This document shows, piece by piece, positions 15,202-23,555 of a DNA stretch of 64,000 nucleotides. The DNA is taken from positions 43,054 to 107,053 of the IMG/VR virus record IMGVR_UViG_3300042341_000193; one strand, given 5' to 3'. Numbering within the stretch: position 1 is the stretch's first letter; each line of letters begins with the position of its first letter. Source of the DNA: a virus. Under the pieces are notes generated by a model that saw only the letters and a program-made list of their open reading frames with translations, was not told the DNA's origin and searched no databases. Made by a program: the position numbers and the translations under genes.

Positions 15202-15657
15202 TTAGAGGGAAATATCGTCCAATCCGGCAGCGCGGAGTTTGATAATATTGCTAAGTTGCCACTGTTTGATATCCAGTGCCTTGATAATGCCCAGCCATTG
15301 ATTTCTCAGCATGGCAAATTCGTTGATAATTTTTTCCATATCAACAACATCTGCTTCACCATCGACGTATTTTTCAACATCTCGACTGCTTAGTGCTCTT
15401 TGATAATTCTCTAGATATTTCTTAAAGGCTTTGCTTCGAATACGGCGCAACTCAATGTTCAAATATTCTAATACTGCTTCAATTTCCTGCAATTGGTTAA
15501 ACCTTTGTTCAACAATTCCAGGTAAAGAAGCCGAAGCTTTCTCTACTTTTCCGTAGATCTTAACTTCGGCCCTTGCACTATCTATTTCTTTATAAAAGTA
15601 TTCTATGCAGTCAGGTAAGTGAGCAATGTCCTTACTAACTTTAGAATACCATCCCAT
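15202..15657 (-). CDS. uvsY: UvsY-like recombination mediator
   Basis: 151 residues (T4 UvsY is 137). UvsY loads UvsX onto gp32-covered single-stranded DNA. The protein is nearly all helical. ALSSRDVEKYVDGE near 92-105 aligns with the VLSADKDVLKVD region of T4 UvsY, and KQWQLSNIIKLRAAG at 131-145 with its C-terminal FAIKHIQDMRAFEAG. The position two genes after uvsX supports this. The likeness is weak in the first 80 residues. GAGGAT precedes the ATG by a few bases. Confidence 0.6.
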   Translation of the reverse strand: MGWYSKVSKDIAHLPDCIEYFYKEIDSARAEVKIYGKVEKASASLPGIVEQRFNQLQEIEAVLEYLNIELRRIRSKAFKKYLENYQRALSSRDVEKYVDGEADVVDMEKIINEFAMLRNQWLGIIKALDIKQWQLSNIIKLRAAGLDDISL

Positions 15658-15659
15658 AA

Positions 15660-15911
15660 TTAATCCTCATCTTCGTAGAAATCATCGTCTTCAATAAAGC
15701 TGTCATCTTCTTCTTCATTAAATTCTTTCATTACTAATTCGATAGCATCGTCAAGATGTGGATCATACCCTAATAGTCCTTCTAATGTGTCAGCTTCGAC
15801 ATCTTTGTTAACTAAAAAATCAACAAATTGTGACGCTGCAAATTCACGGCCCTTTTCAGGAATGTGATCTCTAAATGTGTCCCAAATTTCAAAGATTAGT
15901 TGCTCTTCCAT
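15660..15911 (-). CDS. Small acidic protein between uvsX and uvsY
   Basis: 83 residues. A folded-looking N-terminal part (IFEIWDTFRDHIPEKGREF; DTLEGLLGYDPHLDDAIELV) is followed by an extreme acidic tail, EEEDDSFIEDDDFYEDED. Acidic tails of this type compete for DNA-binding surfaces, as in the gp32 C-terminus, but the function is not known. The ATG overlaps the uvsX stop (TAATG). Confidence 0.55.
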   Translation of the reverse strand: MEEQLIFEIWDTFRDHIPEKGREFAASQFVDFLVNKDVEADTLEGLLGYDPHLDDAIELVMKEFNEEEDDSFIEDDDFYEDED

Positions 15912-16978
15912 TATGCTTCCTCATTGTCTTCAAGTGCTATTGGATCTAAGGCTTTTTCTCCATTCTTGGAAATATCTTCCATCATAATGGTTAGCCCGTC
16001 TTTTTCGTTCTTTTCCCAAGCCTTACGGAATTGTTTGATTATTTCACCATCGACTGTTGTGTAAACAAGACTGTTGCCTTCTTTCTTCAACATATTTTTA
16101 GCTTCGAACAAATCAACCAATCCGCTGTAGGGACTCATGCCAGTTGTATACGGAATTTCTACTTGCACTGACTCGAACGGCTTTGCATAACGTGTTTTCA
16201 TAATCTTACAAGCTGCACGAATACCGTTAACAGTTGTAGTCTTATTACCATCAGCGTCAGTTTTCAGTTTGAGTTTCTTCATAGCAACTACAATAGAACT
16301 TGCATAGACAAATCCTTGCCCGCCACTAATCTTATCATCTGGATCAAACATATCCTGGCTAGCGTATGTGTGATTTGTACAAACCATACCTACATTCCAC
16401 GAGCCAAACATGTTTACACAGTTACGAACCAATGAAGTAAGTGCCTTAGGCTTACGACCCATGTCACCTTTCATCTCGCCTGCTTCGAACTGATTAACGT
16501 CTGTAGGAGTCAACAACATACCCAATGAATCAATTACAAATAATACCTTAGGACGCGAATCTTCGGGCATGGTTTTGTATTCTTTCATGAATTCACTAAT
16601 GGTTTTTGCCACGTCGTCAATCATAGCCATGTTAAGTTTTAGAAGTTTATCTTCACTTGTATTAACACCTAGATCAAGCAACCACTTTTCGTCAAGGGCG
16701 TTTTCGCTGTCAACTAAGACAACAAAAATACCTTGTTCTTGTGCCGCTTTAATAATGTTACCAGAGCAGATATATGATTTACCTGCACCGGATTCGCCCG
16801 CAAAAACTGTTACTTTGCCTAGTGGAACTCCTTTGTAGAAGTCCCCCGAGATAAGATAGTTTAGGGCGTAGTTACCGGTTGAAATCCAATCGGTGGGGTC
16901 GTTAAACCCAATTCCCAAGCCATCAATACTTTTCGTAATAGACTTGCGGAACTTCGAAATATCGAAGGCCTTTGACAT
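15911..16978 (-). CDS. uvsX: UvsX recombinase (RecA family)
   Basis: 355 residues (T4 UvsX is 391). It forms filaments on single-stranded DNA and carries out strand exchange. Walker A AGESGAGKS at 60-68, Walker B VLFVIDSLGML near 144-154, and a conserved CTNHTYAS and GGQGFVYASS further on are RecA-core features. The C-terminus is acidic (EALDPIALEDNEEA). TAGGAGAA provides a strong ribosome site. Only 14 bases separate it from gp32. Confidence 0.93.
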   Translation of the reverse strand: MSKAFDISKFRKSITKSIDGLGIGFNDPTDWISTGNYALNYLISGDFYKGVPLGKVTVFAGESGAGKSYICSGNIIKAAQEQGIFVVLVDSENALDEKWLLDLGVNTSEDKLLKLNMAMIDDVAKTISEFMKEYKTMPEDSRPKVLFVIDSLGMLLTPTDVNQFEAGEMKGDMGRKPKALTSLVRNCVNMFGSWNVGMVCTNHTYASQDMFDPDDKISGGQGFVYASSIVVAMKKLKLKTDADGNKTTTVNGIRAACKIMKTRYAKPFESVQVEIPYTTGMSPYSGLVDLFEAKNMLKKEGNSLVYTTVDGEIIKQFRKAWEKNEKDGLTIMMEDISKNGEKALDPIALEDNEEA

Positions 16979-16992
16979 AGTCTATTCTCCTA

Positions 16993-18003
16993 TTAGTCTT
17001 TTTGACGGTTACGAATCATTGCAATGATATCGGCTGCTCTGCTCGATGCCTCCCCACCTGCGCTCTCAGCTTTTGCGGCTGGAGGAGTGAATGATTTCTC
17101 TGCTGTTGCAACTTCATCTTCCCAAGGTGCTGGCTCTTCAACGGCAGGTACTGGTGCTGGTCTAGCCACCGGTGCTGCCGCTGATTTAGCCGCTCCACCT
17201 TCTGCATTGTCACGACCACCATAGCCTGCTGGCTTGAAGTATTGACCCCAACGATCCATATCAAATGCTTCACCGTCTACTGACGCTTCGAACATTTCTT
17301 TCATGACTTTGAGTTCAACTTCGCCTGGCTTCTTAGGCAAGAAGTCTTTTAGATTATACAATCCATGTTGTGCAATTGCAGCATTTTCTGCATCGCTTAG
17401 AGCACGTTCACGACGAGCCCAAGTGCTAGTAGAGTAGTCAGCATAACCACCTTTGCTTGTTTTAGCAATCTTGAAATCAAGACCACGAACCAAGTCTGTC
17501 GGTAGTTCTTCAATCTCACTATCCATCAAAGCATTTTTAACAATGTTAAAAATTTGTGAGCCGATGATGAAGCGACGGATTGGATTTTCAGGAGTCTTAT
17601 CTTCCTGTAGTTTGCTTTCGCCCACAAAACCTTGGAACAGGTATGACTTCTTCTTCCAGTACTTACGACCCATATCTTCCAAAGACTTGTCTTTGAACCA
17701 AGGACGAACCTCAGTAAGAATTGGACATGTCTCGCCCCACATTTCCATACATGGGACTTGAACAGTCACTGGCTTGGAATTGGTTTCACCTTTCACACCG
17801 GCAAATGGCAATTTGATCATTGCACGTTCGATCCAGAAGAAAGTATTTGAGCTGTCACCGTCAGGAAGGAAGCGGACTGTTGTAGTCGAACCTTCTGGCA
17901 TGTTCCAGTGAGGGTAAATTGCATTATCACCGCCGCCGGATTGCCCGCCGCCTTGTTGTGAAGATGCTTGTAGTTTTGCGCGAATTTCTGCTAATGTTGC
18001 CAT
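16993..18003 (-). CDS. 32: Single-stranded DNA-binding protein (T4 gp32)
   Basis: 336 residues (T4 gp32 is 301). It coats single-stranded DNA in replication and recombination. The start MATLAEIRAKLQ fits the basic B-domain. The core has FFWIERAMIKLPF, CMEMWGETCPIL and a Lys/Tyr-rich RKYWKKKSYLFQGF. Only two Cys are visible where T4 has a three-Cys-one-His zinc knuckle, so the zinc site may be changed. The Ala/Pro-rich linker near 275-320 leads to a short helix ending RNRQKD. AAGGAA lies 7 bases before the ATG. Confidence 0.85.
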   Translation of the reverse strand: MATLAEIRAKLQASSQQGGGQSGGGDNAIYPHWNMPEGSTTTVRFLPDGDSSNTFFWIERAMIKLPFAGVKGETNSKPVTVQVPCMEMWGETCPILTEVRPWFKDKSLEDMGRKYWKKKSYLFQGFVGESKLQEDKTPENPIRRFIIGSQIFNIVKNALMDSEIEELPTDLVRGLDFKIAKTSKGGYADYSTSTWARRERALSDAENAAIAQHGLYNLKDFLPKKPGEVELKVMKEMFEASVDGEAFDMDRWGQYFKPAGYGGRDNAEGGAAKSAAAPVARPAPVPAVEEPAPWEDEVATAEKSFTPPAAKAESAGGEASSRAADIIAMIRNRQKD

Positions 18004-18064
18004 AATGTTTTTCCTTAATGTTGATTTATTATGCCTCTTCTTTAAAGCCTACTGACTAAAAAGA

Positions 18065-18097
18065 AAAACTGTGCATGTGTTTAGTATGCACAGTTTT
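18065..18097 (-). terminator. Strong hairpin before gp32: terminator or leader element
   Basis: Perfect 12-bp stem AAAACTGTGCAT/ATGCACAGTTTT with a 9-base loop, then TTTTTCTTTTT on the minus strand. It follows the 835-residue gene (stop 18148) and lies 62 bases before the gp32 ATG. The T run makes a terminator most likely. An AATAAATA motif immediately before it means it could also sit in a gp32 leader. Confidence 0.75.
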
Positions 18098-18104
18098 ATT
18101 TATT
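18097..18104 (-). promoter_or_regulatory. Late-promoter motif AATAAATA upstream of gp32 hairpin
   Basis: AATAAATA on the minus strand, directly abutting the hairpin at 18065-18097. Transcripts from it would start within the stem of the hairpin. It might be a chance match in AT-rich DNA. Confidence 0.35.
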
Positions 18105-18147
18105 ATCGCAACCTATACGGCTACGAAAATACGGTTATTTTTGCCAA

Positions 18148-20655
18148 TTATTTTCTGTAGTTGGCAATTCTCATAATTGCTGCTAAGTCAGTAGATTCGT
18201 TCTGTCCTAGACCCAGTTCTGCTTTTTTACGGGCTAATCCTGCTGAGCTTGTTGGGCTATTGGTTTTTTCTTTTTCTAAATCTTTAGTGGACATCTTCCA
18301 GTCGCCGCCTTGTTCCTTGCGTTTGTACGCAGGCACTTGGCTCTTATCTGGACCGCTTTCATTCGGACCGCGGTCGTCCGGAACACCGGCAGCTTTTAAT
18401 GCATCTGCCCTGTCACTGTAACCTTTAACACCTGGTTTGATATCTTTAGATGCTTGTCTAATTGCTGCTTTTTCCGTGTCAGAGGCATTGCTGGCATCAA
18501 CGTGCTTCATTGTTGTAGAAGCTTGATGACTATCTCTACCTTCAACTTTTGCCTTGATGTTTCCCACTAGTTCTTTTAATCTTGCCAATCCGTCATCGCC
18601 ATTAACTGGTGTGCCGTGACGCTGTTGCCATTCCATAGTTAGTTTTTCCATAAATTGTTCAGCCATTTGTCTTGCCTGTTGTCCAGCTTGCTCTCCAAAC
18701 TTTTCACTGATTTGTTTTTCAACATCTAATGCAATGCCTTCACCGCCACGGAATGGTCCAACTTCTGGATTGTCACGATTGTAAAAACTCTTAACAATCT
18801 TAGCAACTTCTTGTACCATTGCCTTAGGATCTTTGCCTTCTGCAACAGGAGGTTGTTCTGGAGCAGGAGCGTCTACAGGCGGCATTTCTGCTGCTGGCTC
18901 TTGAGGCGCAGCACCAGTTAGTCCTAATGCCACTAACAACTCTGGGTAACTTTCCTGCGCCCACACTTGTAATACTTCGATAGGATCAGTTGTAGGATCT
19001 AAGTCAAACGCACCTTTTAATTTTGCTTCGAGGTCGCTATCTTCTAAACCAAAGCTGCTGAAGAATTGCCATGCGGTTTGACCGTCTACACCCAGTTCTA
19101 TCTCACCGTTAGGCAATTCATCCATTGCCTGCTTTAAAGATTGAATTTGATCATCGGTTAGTTTACCTTGCTCAACCGCTTCTGCCCATTCTGTAAATTC
19201 GTCAAATACACTTTCCTTGACTTCTTTATCGTCGTCGTTGCATTCGCACGGCGAGCAATCGCATTTGGAACAAGTTCCTTCATTAACAAAATCTTCAAGA
19301 TCAACAGCATTGGCTTCTTGCATAATGCTGTGAATTAGAGGAAAAAATGCTGCTAGATCTTCTTTGAAATTTGTTTCTGTAAATTTTGCCTTGTATGTTT
19401 CCATAGTGACAGGATCTAGATCTGCCATTAGTGTTTCATCTTGTTCTACAAAACTTGCTGTCCATGCTTCATAATGATGACGCTTGCTCAATGATTCAAT
19501 TTGTGCTTTTAATTCTTGTAGTCGGCCTACGGCCCTTTCTTTAATGCCCATTGCATCATCATGTAATTGAGTGTGTTGTACTTGTCTGCTGAATTCTTGT
19601 AATTGGGCAATCTGTTCACTCATACGTACAATTGCCTTGCCGGCTGGATCGTGTGGAACGCCACCGTGGTCAACGTGCTGAGCCATGGCAAATGCGCCAG
19701 CTGGATGAATGAACGGATATTTAAATCTTTCACCGTCTCTATTTTGAATGTAAATTGCCTTGATGTTTTTCTTCTGGCTACGTGCGCCTGGATACATTTC
19801 ATCTACTGGACTGTGGTGTCTAACAATAACTTCTGTGGCACCTTTTACAGCGCGGCTAGTTTTTTTAGAACTTCTTTGGTTCCATCGGCTTTCTTGCAGA
19901 CCTTCTCCCATATGTTGCTGTGTTCTATCTTTTAACATTGATAGTAGTCTTTCAGCAATTTCTTCGGGATGATCCTCATATTGTCTACCTAGGTCGTATT
20001 GTAGTTCATCAAATTCTTTTTGGATATAACGTCCAACGGGATGTGTTATAGAATCTCCAGCATCTACTATTTTTAAAATAGTATCACTATTGAATTCTGG
20101 ACTATTCACTACTTTTCCAACTTTTTGCATCAATGCGGTATTATCAATACTAGGACTCATTCTCGATATCAACCGATCACGTGGAGTATTTGTCAGTTCA
20201 CGACCAGTGTTTTCTGATACACCTTTTCTAATTTTTTTAGTTTCGTTCATAGTATTCATTTCGGGTTCTTCCTTAGTACCTTGCGTTGCTGCAAGATGTT
20301 GAAAATCATTTTTATCTAAATTTGTTTTAGCAATATCGCGTGTATCAAAACGTAGCAATCTACGCATTGCAAACAGTCTCATTTCTTTTAGAAAATCGTA
20401 CCACATACCTTTTGCAGGATCATCTTGATTTTCTGTAATGCCTTGACTGTAGTATATTTTAAGACTACCTAGATCGTTTAGGCTAATGCTCACACGGCCT
20501 AGATTTACACCTTCGTTAATAAAGTCAAAATCAAAGAATCTTGCCTCTGCAGGATCAATGGTTACAGCACCTGTTTCGTCGCCCATTTCCAAATTTTGGA
20601 AACGACTGCGGACTTTATCGAACAAGTCTTGGGAGATTATTTGAATAGCTTTCAT
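18148..20655 (-). CDS. Large unrecognised protein next to terminase, probably virion or prohead core
   Basis: 835 residues. A helical N-terminal third and Lys/Arg-rich middle are followed by a Cys cluster, CSKCDCSPCEC, near residue 465 that could bind metal. Then come acidic helices with VKESVFDEFTEWAEAVEQGK, a Pro/Ala-rich stretch (EPAAEMPPVDAPAPEQPP) near 590-605, and a C-terminal NESTDLAAIMRIANYRK. It is not a portal or known enzyme. A late motif AATAAATA ends 6 bases before its ATG, overlapping the terminase stop, so it is a late gene. A core or internal protein is a guess from position. Confidence 0.5.
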   Translation of the reverse strand: MKAIQIISQDLFDKVRSRFQNLEMGDETGAVTIDPAEARFFDFDFINEGVNLGRVSISLNDLGSLKIYYSQGITENQDDPAKGMWYDFLKEMRLFAMRRLLRFDTRDIAKTNLDKNDFQHLAATQGTKEEPEMNTMNETKKIRKGVSENTGRELTNTPRDRLISRMSPSIDNTALMQKVGKVVNSPEFNSDTILKIVDAGDSITHPVGRYIQKEFDELQYDLGRQYEDHPEEIAERLLSMLKDRTQQHMGEGLQESRWNQRSSKKTSRAVKGATEVIVRHHSPVDEMYPGARSQKKNIKAIYIQNRDGERFKYPFIHPAGAFAMAQHVDHGGVPHDPAGKAIVRMSEQIAQLQEFSRQVQHTQLHDDAMGIKERAVGRLQELKAQIESLSKRHHYEAWTASFVEQDETLMADLDPVTMETYKAKFTETNFKEDLAAFFPLIHSIMQEANAVDLEDFVNEGTCSKCDCSPCECNDDDKEVKESVFDEFTEWAEAVEQGKLTDDQIQSLKQAMDELPNGEIELGVDGQTAWQFFSSFGLEDSDLEAKLKGAFDLDPTTDPIEVLQVWAQESYPELLVALGLTGAAPQEPAAEMPPVDAPAPEQPPVAEGKDPKAMVQEVAKIVKSFYNRDNPEVGPFRGGEGIALDVEKQISEKFGEQAGQQARQMAEQFMEKLTMEWQQRHGTPVNGDDGLARLKELVGNIKAKVEGRDSHQASTTMKHVDASNASDTEKAAIRQASKDIKPGVKGYSDRADALKAAGVPDDRGPNESGPDKSQVPAYKRKEQGGDWKMSTKDLEKEKTNSPTSSAGLARKKAELGLGQNESTDLAAIMRIANYRK

Positions 20656-20661
20656 ATGTGT

Positions 20662-20669
20662 TATTTATT
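20662..20669 (-). promoter_or_regulatory. Late-promoter motif AATAAATA
   Basis: Minus-strand AATAAATA overlapping the terminase stop codon and ending 6 bases before the ATG at 20655. No Shine-Dalgarno sequence between. Confidence 0.5.
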
Positions 20670-22248
20670 AGTAATTAGATATATAGATAGGCATTGGCAT
20701 TAGGAATTCGTCCTCGCGCTCTTCCCGCATTTTATCGTAAATTGCAGGATCCCATTCTTGTAACATTAAAGCCATGCGTATAACCAGTAACGTAGCACTT
20801 ACTAAGTCGTCATGCAGCCCTACTTTAGCTTCAAAACTAACACCTTTTGCAATATATCCTTTTAATTCGCTAATTAGAGGTTTAGATCTAACACGGAATC
20901 TTTTGCTTTCTACTAGATGTTTTAATTTAGCACATGCATTGATTTTGCTAGAATTTGTAGTGTTAAATCCCTTACGGAACCGGCGCACATGTCCTTTCTT
21001 AATAGGTTCGCTTAAAAACAATCCCGGGATACTTTCTTCTCCAATTTCTTCAATAGCAACTAGTGCCGCTTCGCCAATATTGTTGTTTTCTACTGAATAA
21101 TATATGCTTGCCTGCACACCTTTGTTAGCACATTCATCGTTAATAAAGTTACACAAATCTCTAAGTATACGCACCTGCCCTTGTACAGTAGTTAGATTAT
21201 GTTGCCACTCACCTACTTGTTCAAAGCTAGGAATTTCTAAAATTTGAATAGCAGCAGGGTCACCACCTGTACCTAAACTAGGGTCTAGTGCTAGTAGATA
21301 TGTGCTCATTGGATTAACTTTCTTATACCAACGTGCTTGACCCATTTTCATATAAGGCTCATCACCCTCCATGCCTGCAAGACAAATACTGTTAATTAAT
21401 GTTTCATCAAATACTAAGAATTCGCAATCGTGTTCTCGACGGAAACGCTCTTCACCAATACGACTACGTTCTTCATTGGCCCATACTTCATCACGATCCG
21501 GGTGCTCGTTCCAGTATGCCCTGAATGGAAAGAATCCGTTGCGTCCTAATTTTTGTTCGTTGCCAAATTCGTCAAATTTGTAGTTTGCTTCTTTCCATAT
21601 GTTAGCAAATTGATCTTCGTCACTGTTAGGCGTTGAAGTGATAATCGCTTTACCGCCTGTTGCAAGTGTAGGGGATATAGAAGTCCAGAATTCAACAGCA
21701 ATATTAGGTTCAACGAACGCAAACTCGTCGGCGTATAGTAGCGACAATGACAAACCTCGACCCGTTGTTTCAGTTGTTGTCTGTGCAATAATACGCGAAC
21801 CATTGTCAAATTCAATTGACTGTTTGTTGTAACTCTTTACACCGCAACGAATATGGTCAGCACATAATTCATACGCATATCGAATGCGCGACATAATTTC
21901 TTGGGCACCGGTAAACTTGTGAGCAGCTACTAGAACAGTAGCATCTGGAATAAACATAGCGTACCATAATAGATATCCTGCGGCCGTTGTAGTCTTACCT
22001 GTTTGTCGAGGTAACAAATTTACATTAAATCGATTTCCGTGATAGCTGTCAATTAGTCTACGCTGATATTCAAACGGTTCGTATTGTAACTTACCTTTAG
22101 TGGGATGTTGAATATAAAAGAAATGATCAAGAAAGTAGTGTGGGCCGTTAATTGGATCTGTACAGCTCATTAGTTCTTCAATATCCTTTTCAGTATATTT
22201 TTGAGCACTGTATGCAGTTTTAACTAATTTATTATCGGTGTAGGCCAT
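20668..22248 (-). CDS. 17: Terminase large subunit (T4 gp17)
   Basis: 526 residues (T4 gp17 is 610). The DNA packaging motor and headful nuclease. The ATPase has the deviant Walker A LLPRQTGKTT at 78-87, Walker B SLLYADEFAF at 169-178 and coupling motif ITSTPNS near 203-209. The RNase H-like nuclease has LLALDPSLGTGGDP at 318-331 with its first Asp, and GLHDDLVSATLL near the C-terminus with later acidic ligands. It sits after a terminator with its own late promoter 5 bases before the ATG. Confidence 0.94.
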   Translation of the reverse strand: MAYTDNKLVKTAYSAQKYTEKDIEELMSCTDPINGPHYFLDHFFYIQHPTKGKLQYEPFEYQRRLIDSYHGNRFNVNLLPRQTGKTTTAAGYLLWYAMFIPDATVLVAAHKFTGAQEIMSRIRYAYELCADHIRCGVKSYNKQSIEFDNGSRIIAQTTTETTGRGLSLSLLYADEFAFVEPNIAVEFWTSISPTLATGGKAIITSTPNSDEDQFANIWKEANYKFDEFGNEQKLGRNGFFPFRAYWNEHPDRDEVWANEERSRIGEERFRREHDCEFLVFDETLINSICLAGMEGDEPYMKMGQARWYKKVNPMSTYLLALDPSLGTGGDPAAIQILEIPSFEQVGEWQHNLTTVQGQVRILRDLCNFINDECANKGVQASIYYSVENNNIGEAALVAIEEIGEESIPGLFLSEPIKKGHVRRFRKGFNTTNSSKINACAKLKHLVESKRFRVRSKPLISELKGYIAKGVSFEAKVGLHDDLVSATLLVIRMALMLQEWDPAIYDKMREEREDEFLMPMPIYISNY

Positions 22249-22253
22249 AGCAG

Positions 22254-22260
22254 TATTTAC
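22254..22260 (-). promoter_or_regulatory. Late-promoter motif GTAAATA for terminase
   Basis: GTAAATA on the minus strand, 5 bases before the gp17 ATG and right after the T run of the terminator at 22267-22290. Confidence 0.5.
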
Positions 22261-22266
22261 TAAAAA

Positions 22267-22290
22267 AAATAGCCTCCGAAGAGGCTATTT
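22267..22290 (-). terminator. Rho-independent terminator with UUCG tetraloop
   Basis: Perfect 10-bp stem AAATAGCCTC/GAGGCTATTT. On the minus strand the loop is TTCG closed by C-G, the very stable UUCG tetraloop, followed by a run of T. It ends the head-gene operon before gp17. Confidence 0.9.
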
Positions 22291-22306
22291 GGTAAAACAA
22301 GTTTGA

Positions 22307-22960
22307 TCAGTTTTCACGTACAAACTTTTTATATTGTGCAAATAGATCGTTTACTGCTTCGTTCATATCTGCGTATGCTTTTGGACGATCTCCGTCCATC
22401 CTATCGCCTTGCCCTGGCTGATTCTCTTGATGAGCGTGTGCGTTTGCATCGAACTCGTCTTTGTCATTTGGGTCAGCTGGAGTATTGTCATACTCGTCAA
22501 CTTTGTCTTTCTTTTCCATATCGTGATCATCCATGTCGTGATCACCGTCGTTATCTAAATCACCGTGTGCTTGATTAACATCGTCTTCACCGTTGTCATC
22601 CATTGGATTCAACTTGTCAATGACACTACGCATAGTATCAGTTGCTGATGGTGCACCTGCTGGTTCTAATGTGCTGACTGCTGGAGGAGCATTGTCTAAT
22701 GGAGGAGCTGCCGATACAGGTTTATTTTGTCCTGCAAGTTGCATAATAGTGGCCAGCATGTTGCTTAGTTCGTCACCGCTGCCTGCTGTCATATTAATGC
22801 TTGCTGGCATCGATGGCTTCTCCGGAGCAATGTTCATGCCCATTTCTGGAACCATGCCTGGCATCATTCCACACTCCCCAACTTGAGCACTTTCCTTAAC
22901 AATGTTAGGATTCTTAGCATCAAGTTCTGCTAGTCTTTTTAGTACGTCGATCATATGCAT
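22307..22960 (-). CDS. Acidic scaffold-like protein
   Basis: 217 residues, starting at MHMIDVLKRLAELDAKNPN; an AAGGAAAA site and an upstream stop right before this ATG decide it against a start 93 bases earlier. A Met/Pro-rich middle (GECGMMPGMVPEMGMN) is followed by a very acidic segment rich in Asp, His and Asn (DLDNDGDHDMDDHDME) and a helical end NEAVNDLFAQYKKFV. The composition and C-terminal helix resemble prohead core scaffold proteins. Asp/His runs could also bind metal. The position between head genes supports assembly, but this is inference. Confidence 0.5.
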   Translation of the reverse strand: MHMIDVLKRLAELDAKNPNIVKESAQVGECGMMPGMVPEMGMNIAPEKPSMPASINMTAGSGDELSNMLATIMQLAGQNKPVSAAPPLDNAPPAVSTLEPAGAPSATDTMRSVIDKLNPMDDNGEDDVNQAHGDLDNDGDHDMDDHDMEKKDKVDEYDNTPADPNDKDEFDANAHAHQENQPGQGDRMDGDRPKAYADMNEAVNDLFAQYKKFVREN

Positions 22961-22961
22961 A

Positions 22962-23549
22962 TTATTTTCCTTTGCCGCCAAATAGGCTTGTGTTACCCGG
23001 CTCTGCATCCGTATTGTATTTGGCAGCACCTTCTGTTGGGATTTCTTCTCCACGTTCTTTACGTTGAAGTTTTAAGATATCATTCAATTCTTTAACAAAA
23101 CCAGTATTGTACTTATCACCGTAGTAATTTTCAAACTGCGGATTGCCTGCCTCTTTATAGTCAGGATCTAGCAATAAGGCCCCTTCTCTTTTCTCAGCGG
23201 GCATTTGATATTCTTCACTTGGCTCGCCTGGACGACGAACCACAAGATTTTGTTTGCCAATACCTAATTCAGCTGCTAGATATTCTGTTAGTTCAAACTG
23301 TGTTGTTGGAAAATCTAGAGTAACTTCATAGATATTTACTTCGCAGTTTTTAACTTGCGGAAAGTCTAACGGTACTGCTTGAATAGGCGTCTTTGATTTT
23401 TTAAATCCTGTTAGGGTATTTTCGTTAGTAAAACGCCCTAGCAAACGCTTCATTGTGTCTTCCTTCTCAGTAGACATTTCTCCTGCAATTTTAATGCGGA
23501 AGTCATACTGTTTCTTAGACTCGGTTAGGTATTCGGTGAATGATTTCAT
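22962..23549 (-). CDS. Probable head-assembly protein (195 aa)
   Basis: It begins MKSFTEYLTESKKQYDFRIK. Starts of the MK-x-F-x-EYL-x-E type are common among virion and prohead proteins of marine T4-like phages. The middle has CEVNIYEVTLDFPTTQFELT, a ferredoxin-like alternation of strand and helix, and the C-terminus is Gly/Lys-rich and flexible. No enzyme motif. An AATAAATA late motif ends 7 bases before the ATG and overlaps the upstream stop. Confidence 0.45.
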   Translation of the reverse strand: MKSFTEYLTESKKQYDFRIKIAGEMSTEKEDTMKRLLGRFTNENTLTGFKKSKTPIQAVPLDFPQVKNCEVNIYEVTLDFPTTQFELTEYLAAELGIGKQNLVVRRPGEPSEEYQMPAEKREGALLLDPDYKEAGNPQFENYYGDKYNTGFVKELNDILKLQRKERGEEIPTEGAAKYNTDAEPGNTSLFGGKGK

Positions 23550-23555
23550 GATGAT

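Noticed and set aside
20668-22248. Split or inactive terminase because it is 84 residues shorter than T4 gp17
   Set aside because: Both ATPase and nuclease motifs are intact and such lengths are normal in marine T4-like phages.
22961-23053. Longer starts for the scaffold-like gene, gp16 (24036-24104), the 157-residue gene (35711-35800) and LamG adhesin 3 (49097-49153)
   Set aside because: Each would overlap the upstream gene by 57-93 bases, while an internal ATG falls just after the upstream stop, usually with a better ribosome site.
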